Below, in pieces: positions 1-9,558 of a stretch of 64,000 nt of DNA (position 1 is the stretch's first letter; each line of letters opens with the position of its first letter). The notes under the pieces are model-generated. The model saw nothing but the letters and a program-made list of their open reading frames with translations, was not told where the DNA came from and did no database searches. Origin of the DNA: Cafeteria roenbergensis (lineage: Eukaryota; Sar; Bigyra; Bicosoecida; Cafeteriaceae); contig VLTN01000003.1 in assembly GCA_008330645.1 (NCBI GenBank), positions 248,001 through 312,000 on the forward strand, read 5' to 3'. Made by a program: the position numbers and the translations under genes.

Positions 1-456
1 ATGGCTCCAGGCTGTGGGGGAGAGTGGCCTGGTTGAACTGCAACGAGCCGGCCCGCAGAAAGTTCACTGCCCCACTGCAGAGCCGCGCGGCGCGTGCCAA
101 GGCCCATCACGCGGGCGTCTGCCCACGAGGCACGCTCCCAGGGCAAGCTTGGGGCTCGCTTCAGGGCTGCGCATGGGAGTGGCGAAGCCTGGCGGGACTG
201 CAGGCCAGCGCTGCAGTTGTGAACCGGTCAGTTGCTGGTGCTGCTGGCGCTGTCAAGCAAAAGCCAAGCAGTGCCCAACGCCACAGGTGCGTCGGGCTCC
301 GCGCACTCAGCAATCTCACTCGGGCGCGAATCGCGCTGACACAAGGTGCGACGCGTGCGACCGCCTTGACGCGGAAGCACTCTCGCGAAAGTCCCGCGTG
401 GTCGCTGCAATGTGTCGGCCGGAGGCCGCGCCGCCCAAACGGGAGCCCAGCTGCGC
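1..456. other. Sequence 3' of the BPI-like gene, no gene seen
   Basis: This stretch lies beyond the stop codon of the BPI/LBP-like gene, which reads leftward. Several frames are open for more than 100 codons, but their translations are Arg/Ala/Cys/Pro-rich and match no family I know. That is what random open frames look like in DNA this rich in G and C. It probably holds the 3' UTR and the start of an intergenic spacer. Confidence 0.4.
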
Positions 457-2597
457 TCAAGCCATGCCGCGCAGAGCGGGCTTGGCGTCCGCGAGGGGCG
501 CGAAGGGCATAGGGGCGCCGAGCAGAGCGGGCTCCTCCTGGGCGGCGGTCGGGGTGTACGTGAAGTCGGTGGCGAGCTGCACGTAGCCGTTGCCGTTGAT
601 GAGCTCAAGCTGGGTGAAAGTGAGGCCGTCCACGGTGGGGAGGGGGATGCCAACCTTGAGGAGCACGTTGACCAGCGGGGTGATGATGTCACCGAGGATG
701 AGGTCCACGAGGGCTGCGGCGAGGCCGGGGCTCACGGTGCCCACATTGGAGGAGACCACGCTGAGCGGGCACTTGAGGTAGCTGAGGTTGCCGGCGATCA
801 TGGGGAAGCCGGTGGTGGAGTTGGTCTCGGCGGTGAGGAGGATGGCTCCGTCGAAGTCGCAGCCCAGGACGAAGGCGTTCTTGTCGCCGCTGGCGGTCAC
901 GGCGTTGAACTCGAGCTGGAGGGGCACCGAGGCGGCCACGCCCGCGGGGGAGGCAGTGATGGTGGCCTTGTCGGAAAGCGGCATGGTGACCTCGATGTCA
1001 ACCCAGTCGTTGGGGAAGGCGGTCTTGATGCCCGGGGCGATGAGGGCCAGGTCAGTGGTGTTGAGCTGCACCGGGAAGCTCGCCGGGATGAGGGTGTGCT
1101 TCACGTTGAACTTGACGAGGCCGGCCTGCTGGAAGGTCCACACGGCGGACTCGAGCACGTACGGGCTGAGGAAGAGCTGGATGTAGTGGGCGGCCGAGCT
1201 GCTGCTGAAGGCCGGGATGGTGGGGGCGGGGAACGGGGCGGGGGCCTTGGTCTGCGCGTTCACGACCGCGCCAACCACGTCGACGCCGATGTAGCCGGTC
1301 TCGAAGGCAGGGGAGTCGGACAGCGTGAAGTCGATGTCCGCGATGTCGTAGGGCGCCTTGAAGGGCAGGGGGATGTCCAGCGGGATGGAGTTGATGATCT
1401 TGTTGGCGTCGTTGCTGATGAAGGTGCCCAGCACCGAGTCGATCTCCTTCTCGACCAGGTGGTCCACGGTCTTCTTGAAGAAGGTGTCCGCGATGTCCTT
1501 GATGAGGTCAGCCACGATGCTGCAGATGCCTGCGCGAGGGGAAGCCGGCAGAGGCGGAGGCGGCAGGCAGCAGCGGAAGGGGCGCGAAGCAAGGCGTGAA
1601 ATGACCCGGGGCAGCGGGCGGGCGTCGCGCGTAGCTCGCTGCAGCAGCGGCGCGGAGGCGGGCCAACGAGGCCGGGCGTGCCAGGGTCGGGCTCACCGCC
1701 GTGGAAGTGAATGTCGAAGTCGCCGACGTTGACGTCGATGCTCTTGGCCACGAGCTCGGGGTGGCCGCCGTTGTCCGTGATGTCGAGGACGAGGCTGGCG
1801 GAGCCGCCGCCGACGGAGCCGTCCAGGTCGAAGCTGCAGCTGGGGTGCGGCCAGATGTCGAGGCGGGCGTGCACGTGCGCGGAGCAAGACACCGAGATGC
1901 CGGTGATCTGGCCCGCCACGCCCTGTCCGGGGTCGGACGAGAGGCTGCCGGAGCCGAGCGACTCGAGGTGGCACGTCGCGCTGGACAGGTCAACAGTCAC
2001 GTCGTGGGTCTTGGTGCTGTACTGCGGTTCGGGGCGGGGCGAGGCGAGGCCGGGGACTGAAAATTCTGAGCGACGTGCTCCCCCGGCGCCGCGCACGGCC
2101 TCCGATGGCCTGGGCGCGATGCGCAGCGCGAACGCAACAGGGCAGTGGCAGATCGCGCCAGAAAGGGCAGACGGGGCGCAGCTTCGGGCAGACTTGCAGA
2201 ACCGCGAAACACGTCTTGCCCAGAAGGACAGAGGGCGCACGACTGCACGCGCGAAGCAGCGCTTCAACTTGCCCCGCGCTGCCGCTCGCCGCTCCGGGGC
2301 TGAGCGAACCAGGCTCGCTCACGTCGGGGATGTTGATGGTGGAGAACTTCTTCTCGATCATGGGGATGGCAACGCCCTGCGAGGACGGGGCAGCGGGACC
2401 GCGCGGTTGAATGGAAGGTTTGCGGGCTGGCAGATCGCGGCTGCGCTGCCACCCAACTTTCGGCCGCCGCCAGGGCCCGCGGCGATGCTCACCACGATGT
2501 ACTGGAGGCCAGCCGAGCTGACGGAGGCACGGATGCCAGGGGCGGTGGCGGTCGCCGCGGCGACGGCCGCCAGCATGATGGCGGAGCGAAGCATCAT
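457..2597 (-). CDS. BPI/LBP/CETP-family lipid-binding protein (4 exons)
   Basis: Exons are 2597-2493, 2376-2323, 2021-1697 and 1529-457, giving 518 residues, close to vertebrate BPI at about 490. The introns start GTGAGC and end CGCAG, and the phases agree. Residues 1-20 are a hydrophobic signal peptide with an Ala/Thr-rich cleavage region, so the product is secreted or lumenal. The splice of exon 2 to exon 3 creates the motif IPDYS, found at the same place near the N terminus of human BPI. The last exon carries the C-terminal barrel and ends with GIPLPT..., the counterpart of GFPLPT in BPI. The family binds lipids such as lipopolysaccharide or phospholipid in two apolar pockets. A flagellate that eats bacteria could use one against prey envelopes or for lipid transfer; that role is inference. 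The start is the first ATG of an ATG-ATG pair; the second works equally well. Confidence 0.85.
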
Positions 2598-3061
2598 GGC
2601 GAACTGTGGGGCTTTGTGGTCCGTTCGGGCGAGCGCAGGCTTGCGCTCGCTCTACCAGCAGGTTGTGCGCGATGCTGCCGAGCGGGGGCTCGCCCACGCC
2701 ACGCCCACCAACTATCCCGCTGGGCTGTTGGCATGCTGCCGCAAGAATGCAGCCCGCCCCAGCGCTGCCCGCGTTTGCGCAGTGGAGGTCCGACAATTTA
2801 ATGAGAACCAGCTGCAACTCCTGTGCCCCGGCGCCCGGCACCGCCCGCCCCACCTCGCACTCCGGCCTCTAAAGCGATGTGTGATCGGGAGGCCCGAAAC
2901 GTACCCAATAGCCGCCGCGAAGCCGTCAGAACCGCGCGCTCGGCTTGGAGGCCCATTTCGCGAGTGCGGCTCTGCACCGCTTGAATTTTGCCAACACGCC
3001 ACGCTCGGACAAGCACTCTGCGCGGCCCGGCAGGACTCCCCAGAGGTGCACGGGCACACCC
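2598..3061. promoter_or_regulatory. Divergent promoter region, BPI-like gene / TBP
   Basis: This 464-base spacer separates the start of the BPI-like gene (leftward) from the chosen start of TBP (rightward), so it must hold both promoters. An AT-rich patch containing TTTAAT near 2795-2805 stands out from the GC-rich surroundings and could be a core promoter element. An in-frame ATG at 2945 would lengthen TBP by 39 residues of unremarkable sequence; I did not use it. Confidence 0.35.
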
Positions 3062-4465
3062 ATGCCACGCCGCAGGCCTGTTGTGCCAAGGGCAGCGGCC
3101 TCGGCAGCACTCACGCCAGCGCCGGCATCGGCCGCCGAGGCGGCGCCAGCCGCTGCGCCGTCCTCGACTCCGTCCGAAGCCTCTCATGAGCCCCAAGCCC
3201 CGCAAGCGGCCGCAGCAGCCCAGAGCTCAAGGCCCGTGCCGTCGAGCGGCGCGCTGGTTGAGGCCCCTGGCGACCTCGCCCGGCCTGGCGTCAGGCGAGG
3301 CCAGAGCGCCATCGTTCGCCCGACCGCCATCACCAAGCACGGGATCAGACAGTTCGTGGAGACGAAGGACGCCGTTCGGCTGTTTTTGCAGTGAGCCCCA
3401 GCGTCGCAGCGCGTGCTGCCTGCCCCGCCAGGCGCCCTTGCCGAGCAAGCGCGCGGCCGGTGCCCCGCTCGGCCGGGCGCCTCGCTGCCCGCCGCCGCAA
3501 CCCCCGCCTCTGCCGCCTGCGTGCCCCTCCCCCACCAGCCCCCCGCGATGCTTCTGCCTCCACGCCAACGTCGCCGCTCTGCCAACGCCGCCGCGCCTCG
3601 CAGGAACTGCGTGGGAACTGTGGATCTCGACTGCGCGCCCGACCTCGCCCGCATCGCCACCAAAGCCCGCAATGCCGAGTACAACCCCAAGCGCTTCTCC
3701 GCCGCCATCGTCCGCTTGCGGGAGCCCAAGTGCGCGTCTCTCATCTTTGCGTCGGGGAAGATGGTGGTGACCGGCGCCAAGAACGAGGACGACACGCGCC
3801 TGGCCGCGCGCCGAGTTGCGAAAATGGTCAAGCTGCTGGGGCACGAAGCGTCGTTCAAGGACTTCAAGATCCAGAACCTCGTGGGCACGGGCGACGTGGG
3901 GTTCCCCATCCGGCTGGAGGGCATCGCCCTCAGCCACAGCAGCAGGTCCTCCTACGAGCCGGAGCTGTTCCCCGGTCTCATCTACCGCATGCAGGTGCCC
4001 CGCGTCGTGCTGCTCATCTTCGTCAGCGGCAAAGTCGTGATCACCGGCGCCAAGACCAGGTCCGCCCTGGTGCAGGCGGCGGAGGCCATCATGCCGGCCC
4101 TGCTGGAACACCGCAAGGACTCGGCGCAGGCGGCCGCCGCGGCGGCTGCGGCGGCAGCGTCTGCGGCGGCCGGGGGCGGCGTGGCGCCGGCGGGGGCCGC
4201 ATCCTCGTCTGCTTCGTCGGCTGCGTCGCTAGGCGCTGCCGCTGCTGCCGGCGCCAGGGCGAGGCGGGTGGTCAGGGTCACGGCAGCGAGTGACGTCGAC
4301 CCCGAAGCGGCTCGCTTGCGGCACCGTCTCAACGCGGAGTCTGGCGCGGTGGGCGGCGGTGGTGTGGCCATCTCTGCCCCCGTGATTCGCACGGTGGCCA
4401 CGGCCGCGGGACCTCGACGCCGGGCGGGTCAAGTGTCACGGCCTTCGGTACGGCCCAGGGGGTGA
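3062..4465 (+). CDS. TBP: TATA-box-binding protein with long C-terminal extension (2 exons)
   Basis: Exons are 3062-3390 and 3604-4465, giving 396 residues. The intron starts GTGAGC and ends CGCAG and splits the codon for the Gln of the LQN motif that opens the TBP core. The core, about residues 109-280, has both saddle repeats. All four DNA-kinking phenylalanines are present (F141, F158, F232, F249, with the canonical spacing of 17 in each pair), as are the Asn residues of the two QN motifs and hallmarks such as [16 protein letters not shown] and [15 protein letters not shown]. It should nucleate RNA polymerase I, II and III preinitiation complexes. The N-terminal 108 residues are Ala/Pro-rich. 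Unusually, about 116 residues follow the core: a poly-Ala/Gly/Ser stretch, then a basic segment rich in Arg and Val. Most TBPs end at the core. The start at 3062 is tentative; an upstream in-frame ATG lies at 2945. Confidence 0.93.
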
Positions 4466-4706
4466 CGATCATCGATGCATTCTACAAGGGTGGCGGTTTG
4501 CTTCGTGCTGTTCGTGTGGTATCCGTGTATGCGTGGGCGCGAGTCATGAGCTGGTTCTCTCCAGCGATGGCTGGCTCTGCTGCAAAGCTGTCTTCCTCCC
4601 CGCGGCCCCTGCTGCGCACACGCGAGCCTCGAAGCGGCCTTGGAAGGCGCCCGGAGGACGTGCTGCCTGTGAGCGGGGCCCTGGCTTCTGAGTCGTGGCC
4701 TGACGT

Positions 4707-6629
4707 TTGGCTTCGGCTTCGCCTCGCGCCGTTGGAATGAGCTCTCGCTGGGAGCGCGCTGGCGAGCGCGCCAGCAAGAGGCCTCGCCCCTCGGGGCAAG
4801 GGGGGTACGCCAGTCGCGGCGTGGGCTCGCCTGACAGGCGGGGTGCGGGGCCAGGTGACCGCCAGCGCTCGGGCCGAGCAAGCAAGGGCATTTCGTCCAG
4901 CATTTCGACCTTGCTGGGCAGCGCCGGGGTGAAGGAGATTTTAGCACGGCGCGGCAGAGACAGGCTCGAAGCGTCGGCTGCTCCAGAGCGGGGGCCGGCC
5001 GAGTCGCGAGGAGGCGGAAGCAGGTGGACGGACGACAACCCGCTTGCTGCAGCCCGCCGCGGCGAGCTGACCATGACAGGTCGCGTGGGCAGGATGTGGG
5101 AGGGAGTTGGCTCGCTGGGCCAAGGAGCTTGCGAAGCAGCGCCGCCGGAGGGGCAGCGTGGCGCTCCCCCAGCGTCTGAGCTAGCGAGCTCGAGCGCTGC
5201 GGGGCCCGCGGCAGGGTCGCCAGCGCGCGCCGCGGCCAGCGCTGCGCCGGCCACGGACCCCACGCGCGTCGCGGGCCGACTTCCAGCCTCTGCTCCCAGC
5301 TTGCCAAGTCACGAGGGAGGGTCCTGCGCCCCGGCCACAGACGTCGGCGCTCCGGTGGCACCGGAGCGCGAAGCCAAACCAGGACGCCCCGTGCCCCCGG
5401 CCACTGAAGAGGAGCCCGCCGCTGAGCAGGCGCGGCAGGTGCCCCTGGGCCTTCCGTTCCCCTCGGCATGCGCCGCGTGGTCGCCGCCGGGCGAGGGGCT
5501 TCCCATTCGCCGCTTCGAGGTGATCAACCGGATTGCCGACGGGGCCTACGGCACCGTGTTTCGGGCGCGCGATCGCGAGTCTGGAAGGATCGTTGCGCTC
5601 AAGCAGATGCGCATTTCCGCCCTGCAGCAGCAGGGCGAGGGGTTCCCGGTGTCCGTGCTGCGGGAGCTGGCGGCGATGCGGGCAGTCAACCACCCAAGCC
5701 TCCTGACCATGCTCGGCGTGTGCGTGGTGCAAGGAAAAGGCCGCGCTGCCGGCGACGCCGCGGTGGAGGCGTGGACCGTGTACCTGGTGCTGGAGTACTG
5801 CGAGCACGACGTCCGATCCTTCCAGGCCGCGCTCGGGCGGCATTTCTCCGAGGCCGAGGTGAAGTGCCTCGCGGTGCAGCTGCTGGAGGGGCTGGCGGCC
5901 ATGCACCGCCGCTGGCGGTTTCACCGCGACCTGAAGCCCGCGAACTTGCTCTGCTCCAACGACGGGGAGCTGCGGCTCGCGGACTTTGGGCTTGCGCGCC
6001 AGTTCGAGGCGCCGCCGCGAAGGGGGACGACCCCGCGGCTCGTGGTCACGCCGACGTACAGGTCCATTGAGCTGCTGCTCGGCGATCACGCGTACGGACC
6101 GGCGCTCGACGTGTGGTCGGCAGGGTGCATCATCGCCGAGCTGCTCACGGGAAAGCGCCTCTTCAAGGCAAGCAGTGAGGCGGAGCTCGCCCTGGCGATC
6201 CTCCGCGTGATTGGCTCCCCGACGGAGGCGGAATGGCCGGGGTGGAGAGAGCTGCCGTACGTGGCAGCTCTGCGGGGACTGCGGGGAATCGCCAGCATTC
6301 CGGCAGAGAGCAGGCCCGCACGGTTGCGGGAGCACCTGGGCTTGCCTGCGACCAGTGTGTCTGGCCGAGGGTGCTTGTCCGACGAGGGGCTAGACTTGCT
6401 TGTGGCAATGCTTGCACCCAACCCGACCGCACGGATCTCTGCTGACGCAGCGCTCAGCCACCCTTGGCTGACGACTGCGGCCCCAAGACCCCAGCGCCGC
6501 GAGCTCATGCCGCACATCCCTTCCACCAACGAGCGTGCGTCGCGCGAAGCGCAAGACGACGACGACGCAGCGTGGTCCACCAGAGCCGCAGCGGTTCGCG
6601 CGCGCATGGCGCTCTCCCTGGACCGCTGA
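4707..6629 (+). CDS. CDK11/CDK10-like protein kinase
   Basis: The single open frame is 640 residues (639 if the second ATG, at 4737, is used the length falls by 10). The first 265 residues are low-complexity with basic KRPRP-type clusters, suggesting a nuclear protein. The kinase domain spans about 269-590: glycine loop GAYGTV, VALK lysine near 299, catalytic HRDLKPAN with Asp near 408, and DFGLAR with Asp near 426. The C-helix motif is FPVSVLRE, a relative of the PITSLRE motif of CDK11 and PISSLRE of CDK10, and the C-lobe text (ELLLG, DVWSAGCI, ELLTGK, LFKASSE) follows the same group. CDK11 and CDK10 act in transcription, splicing and cell-cycle control with cyclin L or M. One oddity is the segment after the T-loop, TPTYRSIELLLG: the usual WYRAPE reads TYRSIE, so the Trp and the Pro of the APE motif are lost while the Arg and Glu remain. 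All catalytic residues are present. Confidence 0.8.
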   Translation: MASASPRAVGMSSRWERAGERASKRPRPSGQGGYASRGVGSPDRRGAGPGDRQRSGRASKGISSSISTLLGSAGVKEILARRGRDRLEASAAPERGPAESRGGGSRWTDDNPLAAARRGELTMTGRVGRMWEGVGSLGQGACEAAPPEGQRGAPPASELASSSAAGPAAGSPARAAASAAPATDPTRVAGRLPASAPSLPSHEGGSCAPATDVGAPVAPEREAKPGRPVPPATEEEPAAEQARQVPLGLPFPSACAAWSPPGEGLPIRRFEVINRIADGAYGTVFRARDRESGRIVALKQMRISALQQQGEGFPVSVLRELAAMRAVNHPSLLTMLGVCVVQGKGRAAGDAAVEAWTVYLVLEYCEHDVRSFQAALGRHFSEAEVKCLAVQLLEGLAAMHRRWRFHRDLKPANLLCSNDGELRLADFGLARQFEAPPRRGTTPRLVVTPTYRSIELLLGDHAYGPALDVWSAGCIIAELLTGKRLFKASSEAELALAILRVIGSPTEAEWPGWRELPYVAALRGLRGIASIPAESRPARLREHLGLPATSVSGRGCLSDEGLDLLVAMLAPNPTARISADAALSHPWLTTAAPRPQRRELMPHIPSTNERASREAQDDDDAAWSTRAAAVRARMALSLDR

Positions 6630-6841
6630 CCGGCGGTTCTCGATGGGGCGGGACATCAAGTGCCGCTTTGTGAGCCCTTTTGAGCGTAGGATGCGCGCAG
6701 CACCATGAGTGGTCGCCAAGGCAAAAACACGGCGTCGTGGCGCAGACGTTGCTGCGCGGCCACTGCCAAAGAGTCAGCGTCACTCAAGTGCGTCTGCAGC
6801 CAACCCCCACCCCTCACGGAAGCTAGAACACTTGACCATTC

Positions 6842-9394
6842 TCACATCACTGCACACTTGCCTGACTTGCTCTTGTGAACGTGATGGTGGTGCACCACCT
6901 TGGGTGGCGCGACGGCCTGTCGGCGCGACGATGCTGCGGAGCCCGCCTCTGCCTGCAGCCGGCGCTTGACCTCCGGGATCCGAGCGCACACGTCGCCCGT
7001 CACTCGGCTCACCACGTCGTCGAGCTGCTCGGCAGACAGCGAAGTGCCCATGTCCCGGCAGGTCTTGATGGAGGACTGGCAGCTCGACGCCCATGCTTCG
7101 CCCACCAGGTCGGCCACAGGCTCCGCGAGTGTCTCGGGCGTGAGGGCCGCAAGCCCCTTGGTGAACGCGCTCATCGCTGCGTCGACGGCGCCCAGGTTCG
7201 CCGCATTCATGATGGCCGGCTTGAGCGAGGCAGACCGGGCCTCGAGCGCCTGGTCCGCAGCCTGGTTGGCTGCCGCCGTGGCCTCCCGGATGAGCTGCGT
7301 CTTGGCGTCGGCAAGCATCCCGTCGAGGCGAGCGCGGTGCGTCGCCATGACGGCGTCGAGGAGCCCGGCCGCCTGAACACCGGCGTCGCGGAGGCTGGCC
7401 TCTGCGTCGGCTGCCCACTCTCCCGCGGCGGTCGTTCCCGCGGCCACAGCCGCTGCGAGCTCCCTCTCGCGCCACTCGGACATGTGCCCAGGCGGCAGCG
7501 CGGTGCCTCCCTCGACCTCGGCGAGCTTGGCTTTGGCGGCGGACCGCGCGCTGCCGGTGCACGCGTCTTCGCCCCCGCGAATGGCGTCTGCCCGCGTCTG
7601 CCGCGCTCGCTGCTTCGCCAGATCCAGGGCCTCGGCAGCCGCCCGGTGCTCGGCCTCCGCAGCCTCGGCTCCCACGGCCGCCATGGCATCGGGGGTCGGC
7701 ATGTCAGCGGGCACCGCGTCGCAAAGGCGCGCGAAGCAGGCGGCCTGGTCCATCCGCGCCACGACCTCCGCCTCTGCGCGCCGCTCCTCGGCAGCCTTGT
7801 CGAAGGCGTCGCACGCGTCCAGGTCCGGAGCCCCGAAGGCCTCGCCGGCGTCGATCCCGAGCGCTGCAGCCCGGGCCTGCGCCACCACGTGCTCCAGCGC
7901 TGCCACGCCGGCGGCGGCCCCGTCGACGGCAGCTGGCGCCGGCACCGCATCGATGGCCTCCAGGGCTCGCGCCCGCCCAACGGCCTCCAGGGCGGCCGTG
8001 CGCTGCTCGCCCAGGCTCACACTGGCGTCCACACGAGCGCGGACGGCGGCCTCGACCAGCGCCACGCAACGGTGCCCCACCGACCTCAGGAGCGCGGCGT
8101 TGCAGGCCTCCGCGCCCTCGGCCAGCCGGCCCAGCGGCGCCTCGCAGGCCGCCGCGATCCCGTCCGTCACCCGCTGGTGGCCGCAGCCGGCCACCTGCGT
8201 GTCGTGCGCTGCTCGCTCGCGGATGTCGCGAAGGGCGGCAGCGAAGAGCGCCTCCGGGACGCCGCCGCACCGGCAGGCCCAAACGCACAACTGGTCCGCT
8301 CGCCGGCTGGCCGCCTCGCACACGTCATCGGTGCCCGCGCCCACCTGGGATCGGAACACTGCCGCCTCGATGTCGGCCGGGAGCAGCCGGGCGATGCTGT
8401 CGCTGTTGATTGCCGTGCAGAGCGCTTCCAGAATGGGAACGAGCGACCGCGAGTGAAGGTCGCGGTCTGACCCCACCTGCTTGGTCGGCGTGGCAAGCTG
8501 CTCGCGGAGCACGGGCATGACGTTGGAGTACAGGGCCGCGTCGAAGTCCTGTCCGGTGGCCGTGAGCGTCTTGCCGGGGAAAGGGAGCGTCTTGGCGCAG
8601 CACTTGCTGAAGGCGGCTGCGATGCGGCTGCGCTTGTCGTTGCGCGCGGCCGACCCCAGGTCATCGTCCATCTCGAAGACCTGGGCGGTGACCTGGTTGT
8701 CACTGTACTTCAGCTTGTAGTCGCGGAGGAGGACCATGAGCATGCCCATCGGCGCCTTGCATGCGGGGCCGGCGGCGGCGGCGGCGGCGGCTGCGGCGGT
8801 CTCGGAGTGTGGCTCCCCGGGGGTCGCCGTCGATGCCCTGGCGATCGATGCGACCACTTCGCACGGAGCCAGGAGCGGCGACATCTTCTCGAGGATATCG
8901 GTGCGCTGGCCCGCACCGGCGCGGTTGAGCACAACCACCGAGCTCAGGCAGCATGCGATCACGGCGACTTGCGCGTCCAGATCGGCTCCTGCCTCGCCCG
9001 AGCCCTCCAGGTCCAGGACCATCACGGCGGACGTGTCCGAGGTGTACACGATGGACGCGTGGATGCCCTTGGTCACGCCTTCGCCCGAGTCGGACGCGCG
9101 GAAGATGCCGATCGTGTCGGTGGGCACGACAAGCTCCACACTCGGCGACGACTCCTCACCGGCAGCAAAGCCGCACACCATGAGGTTGGCCGCGCTGCTC
9201 TTGCCCTCTCGCATGGGTCCCATGATGCACACCACGGAGAGCGTCACCCCGGGGAGGCTCCGGAGAGTGCGGGCGGCTTCGGCCGGCACGAAAAGCTTGC
9301 CTTCGCGGCCCCGCTCGACGATGACAAAGCTCTTTGACACGCGGCATGCGGGCCCAATGGTCTCGGGGAGGCGCGCGAACCTGGAGTCGGCCAT
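6842..9394 (-). CDS. GBP-type large GTPase with C-terminal CaaX box
   Basis: The product has 850 residues. The guanylate-binding-protein/atlastin type G domain occupies roughly 1-330: P-loop GPMREGKSS (59-66), a Thr-containing switch I region, DLEG for G3, and the LRD signature for G4 in place of NKxD, which marks the GBP/atlastin group. The long remainder is Ala/Glu-rich and mostly helical with coiled-coil character, like the helical stalk of GBPs (about 590 residues in humans). The extreme C terminus is a His/Lys-rich run followed by CAVM, a CaaX box whose Met favours farnesylation, as in membrane-anchored human GBPs. Members are dynamin-like GTPases acting on membranes, in animals against intracellular microbes. 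The start at 9394 sits just before the domain; the frame stays open upstream, but that sequence is Arg/Cys-rich and looks non-coding. Confidence 0.85.
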   Translation of the reverse strand: MADSRFARLPETIGPACRVSKSFVIVERGREGKLFVPAEAARTLRSLPGVTLSVVCIMGPMREGKSSAANLMVCGFAAGEESSPSVELVVPTDTIGIFRASDSGEGVTKGIHASIVYTSDTSAVMVLDLEGSGEAGADLDAQVAVIACCLSSVVVLNRAGAGQRTDILEKMSPLLAPCEVVASIARASTATPGEPHSETAAAAAAAAAGPACKAPMGMLMVLLRDYKLKYSDNQVTAQVFEMDDDLGSAARNDKRSRIAAAFSKCCAKTLPFPGKTLTATGQDFDAALYSNVMPVLREQLATPTKQVGSDRDLHSRSLVPILEALCTAINSDSIARLLPADIEAAVFRSQVGAGTDDVCEAASRRADQLCVWACRCGGVPEALFAAALRDIRERAAHDTQVAGCGHQRVTDGIAAACEAPLGRLAEGAEACNAALLRSVGHRCVALVEAAVRARVDASVSLGEQRTAALEAVGRARALEAIDAVPAPAAVDGAAAGVAALEHVVAQARAAALGIDAGEAFGAPDLDACDAFDKAAEERRAEAEVVARMDQAACFARLCDAVPADMPTPDAMAAVGAEAAEAEHRAAAEALDLAKQRARQTRADAIRGGEDACTGSARSAAKAKLAEVEGGTALPPGHMSEWRERELAAAVAAGTTAAGEWAADAEASLRDAGVQAAGLLDAVMATHRARLDGMLADAKTQLIREATAAANQAADQALEARSASLKPAIMNAANLGAVDAAMSAFTKGLAALTPETLAEPVADLVGEAWASSCQSSIKTCRDMGTSLSAEQLDDVVSRVTGDVCARIPEVKRRLQAEAGSAASSRRQAVAPPKVVHHHHVHKSKSGKCAVM

Positions 9395-9558
9395 GGCTTG
9401 AGATCCGAGGGCACGGGCGCGGGCGGTCAAGAGTGCTTCGTGTGGGCGGTGGGCGCCAGAGCCGGGCAAGCAGTTCCGGAGTGTTGCAGCGCCGCTCTGC
9501 AGCTCTGCCTTTCGCTTGGCAGGGCGGCTGCCCGGGGGCTGCTGAGAAGGCGGCAGTC

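Noticed and set aside
412-1599. Plus-strand open frame of 395 codons rich in Gly, Glu, Val and His
   Set aside because: It is the antisense of the BPI-like last exon. Its composition is the usual shadow of a GC-rich coding strand.
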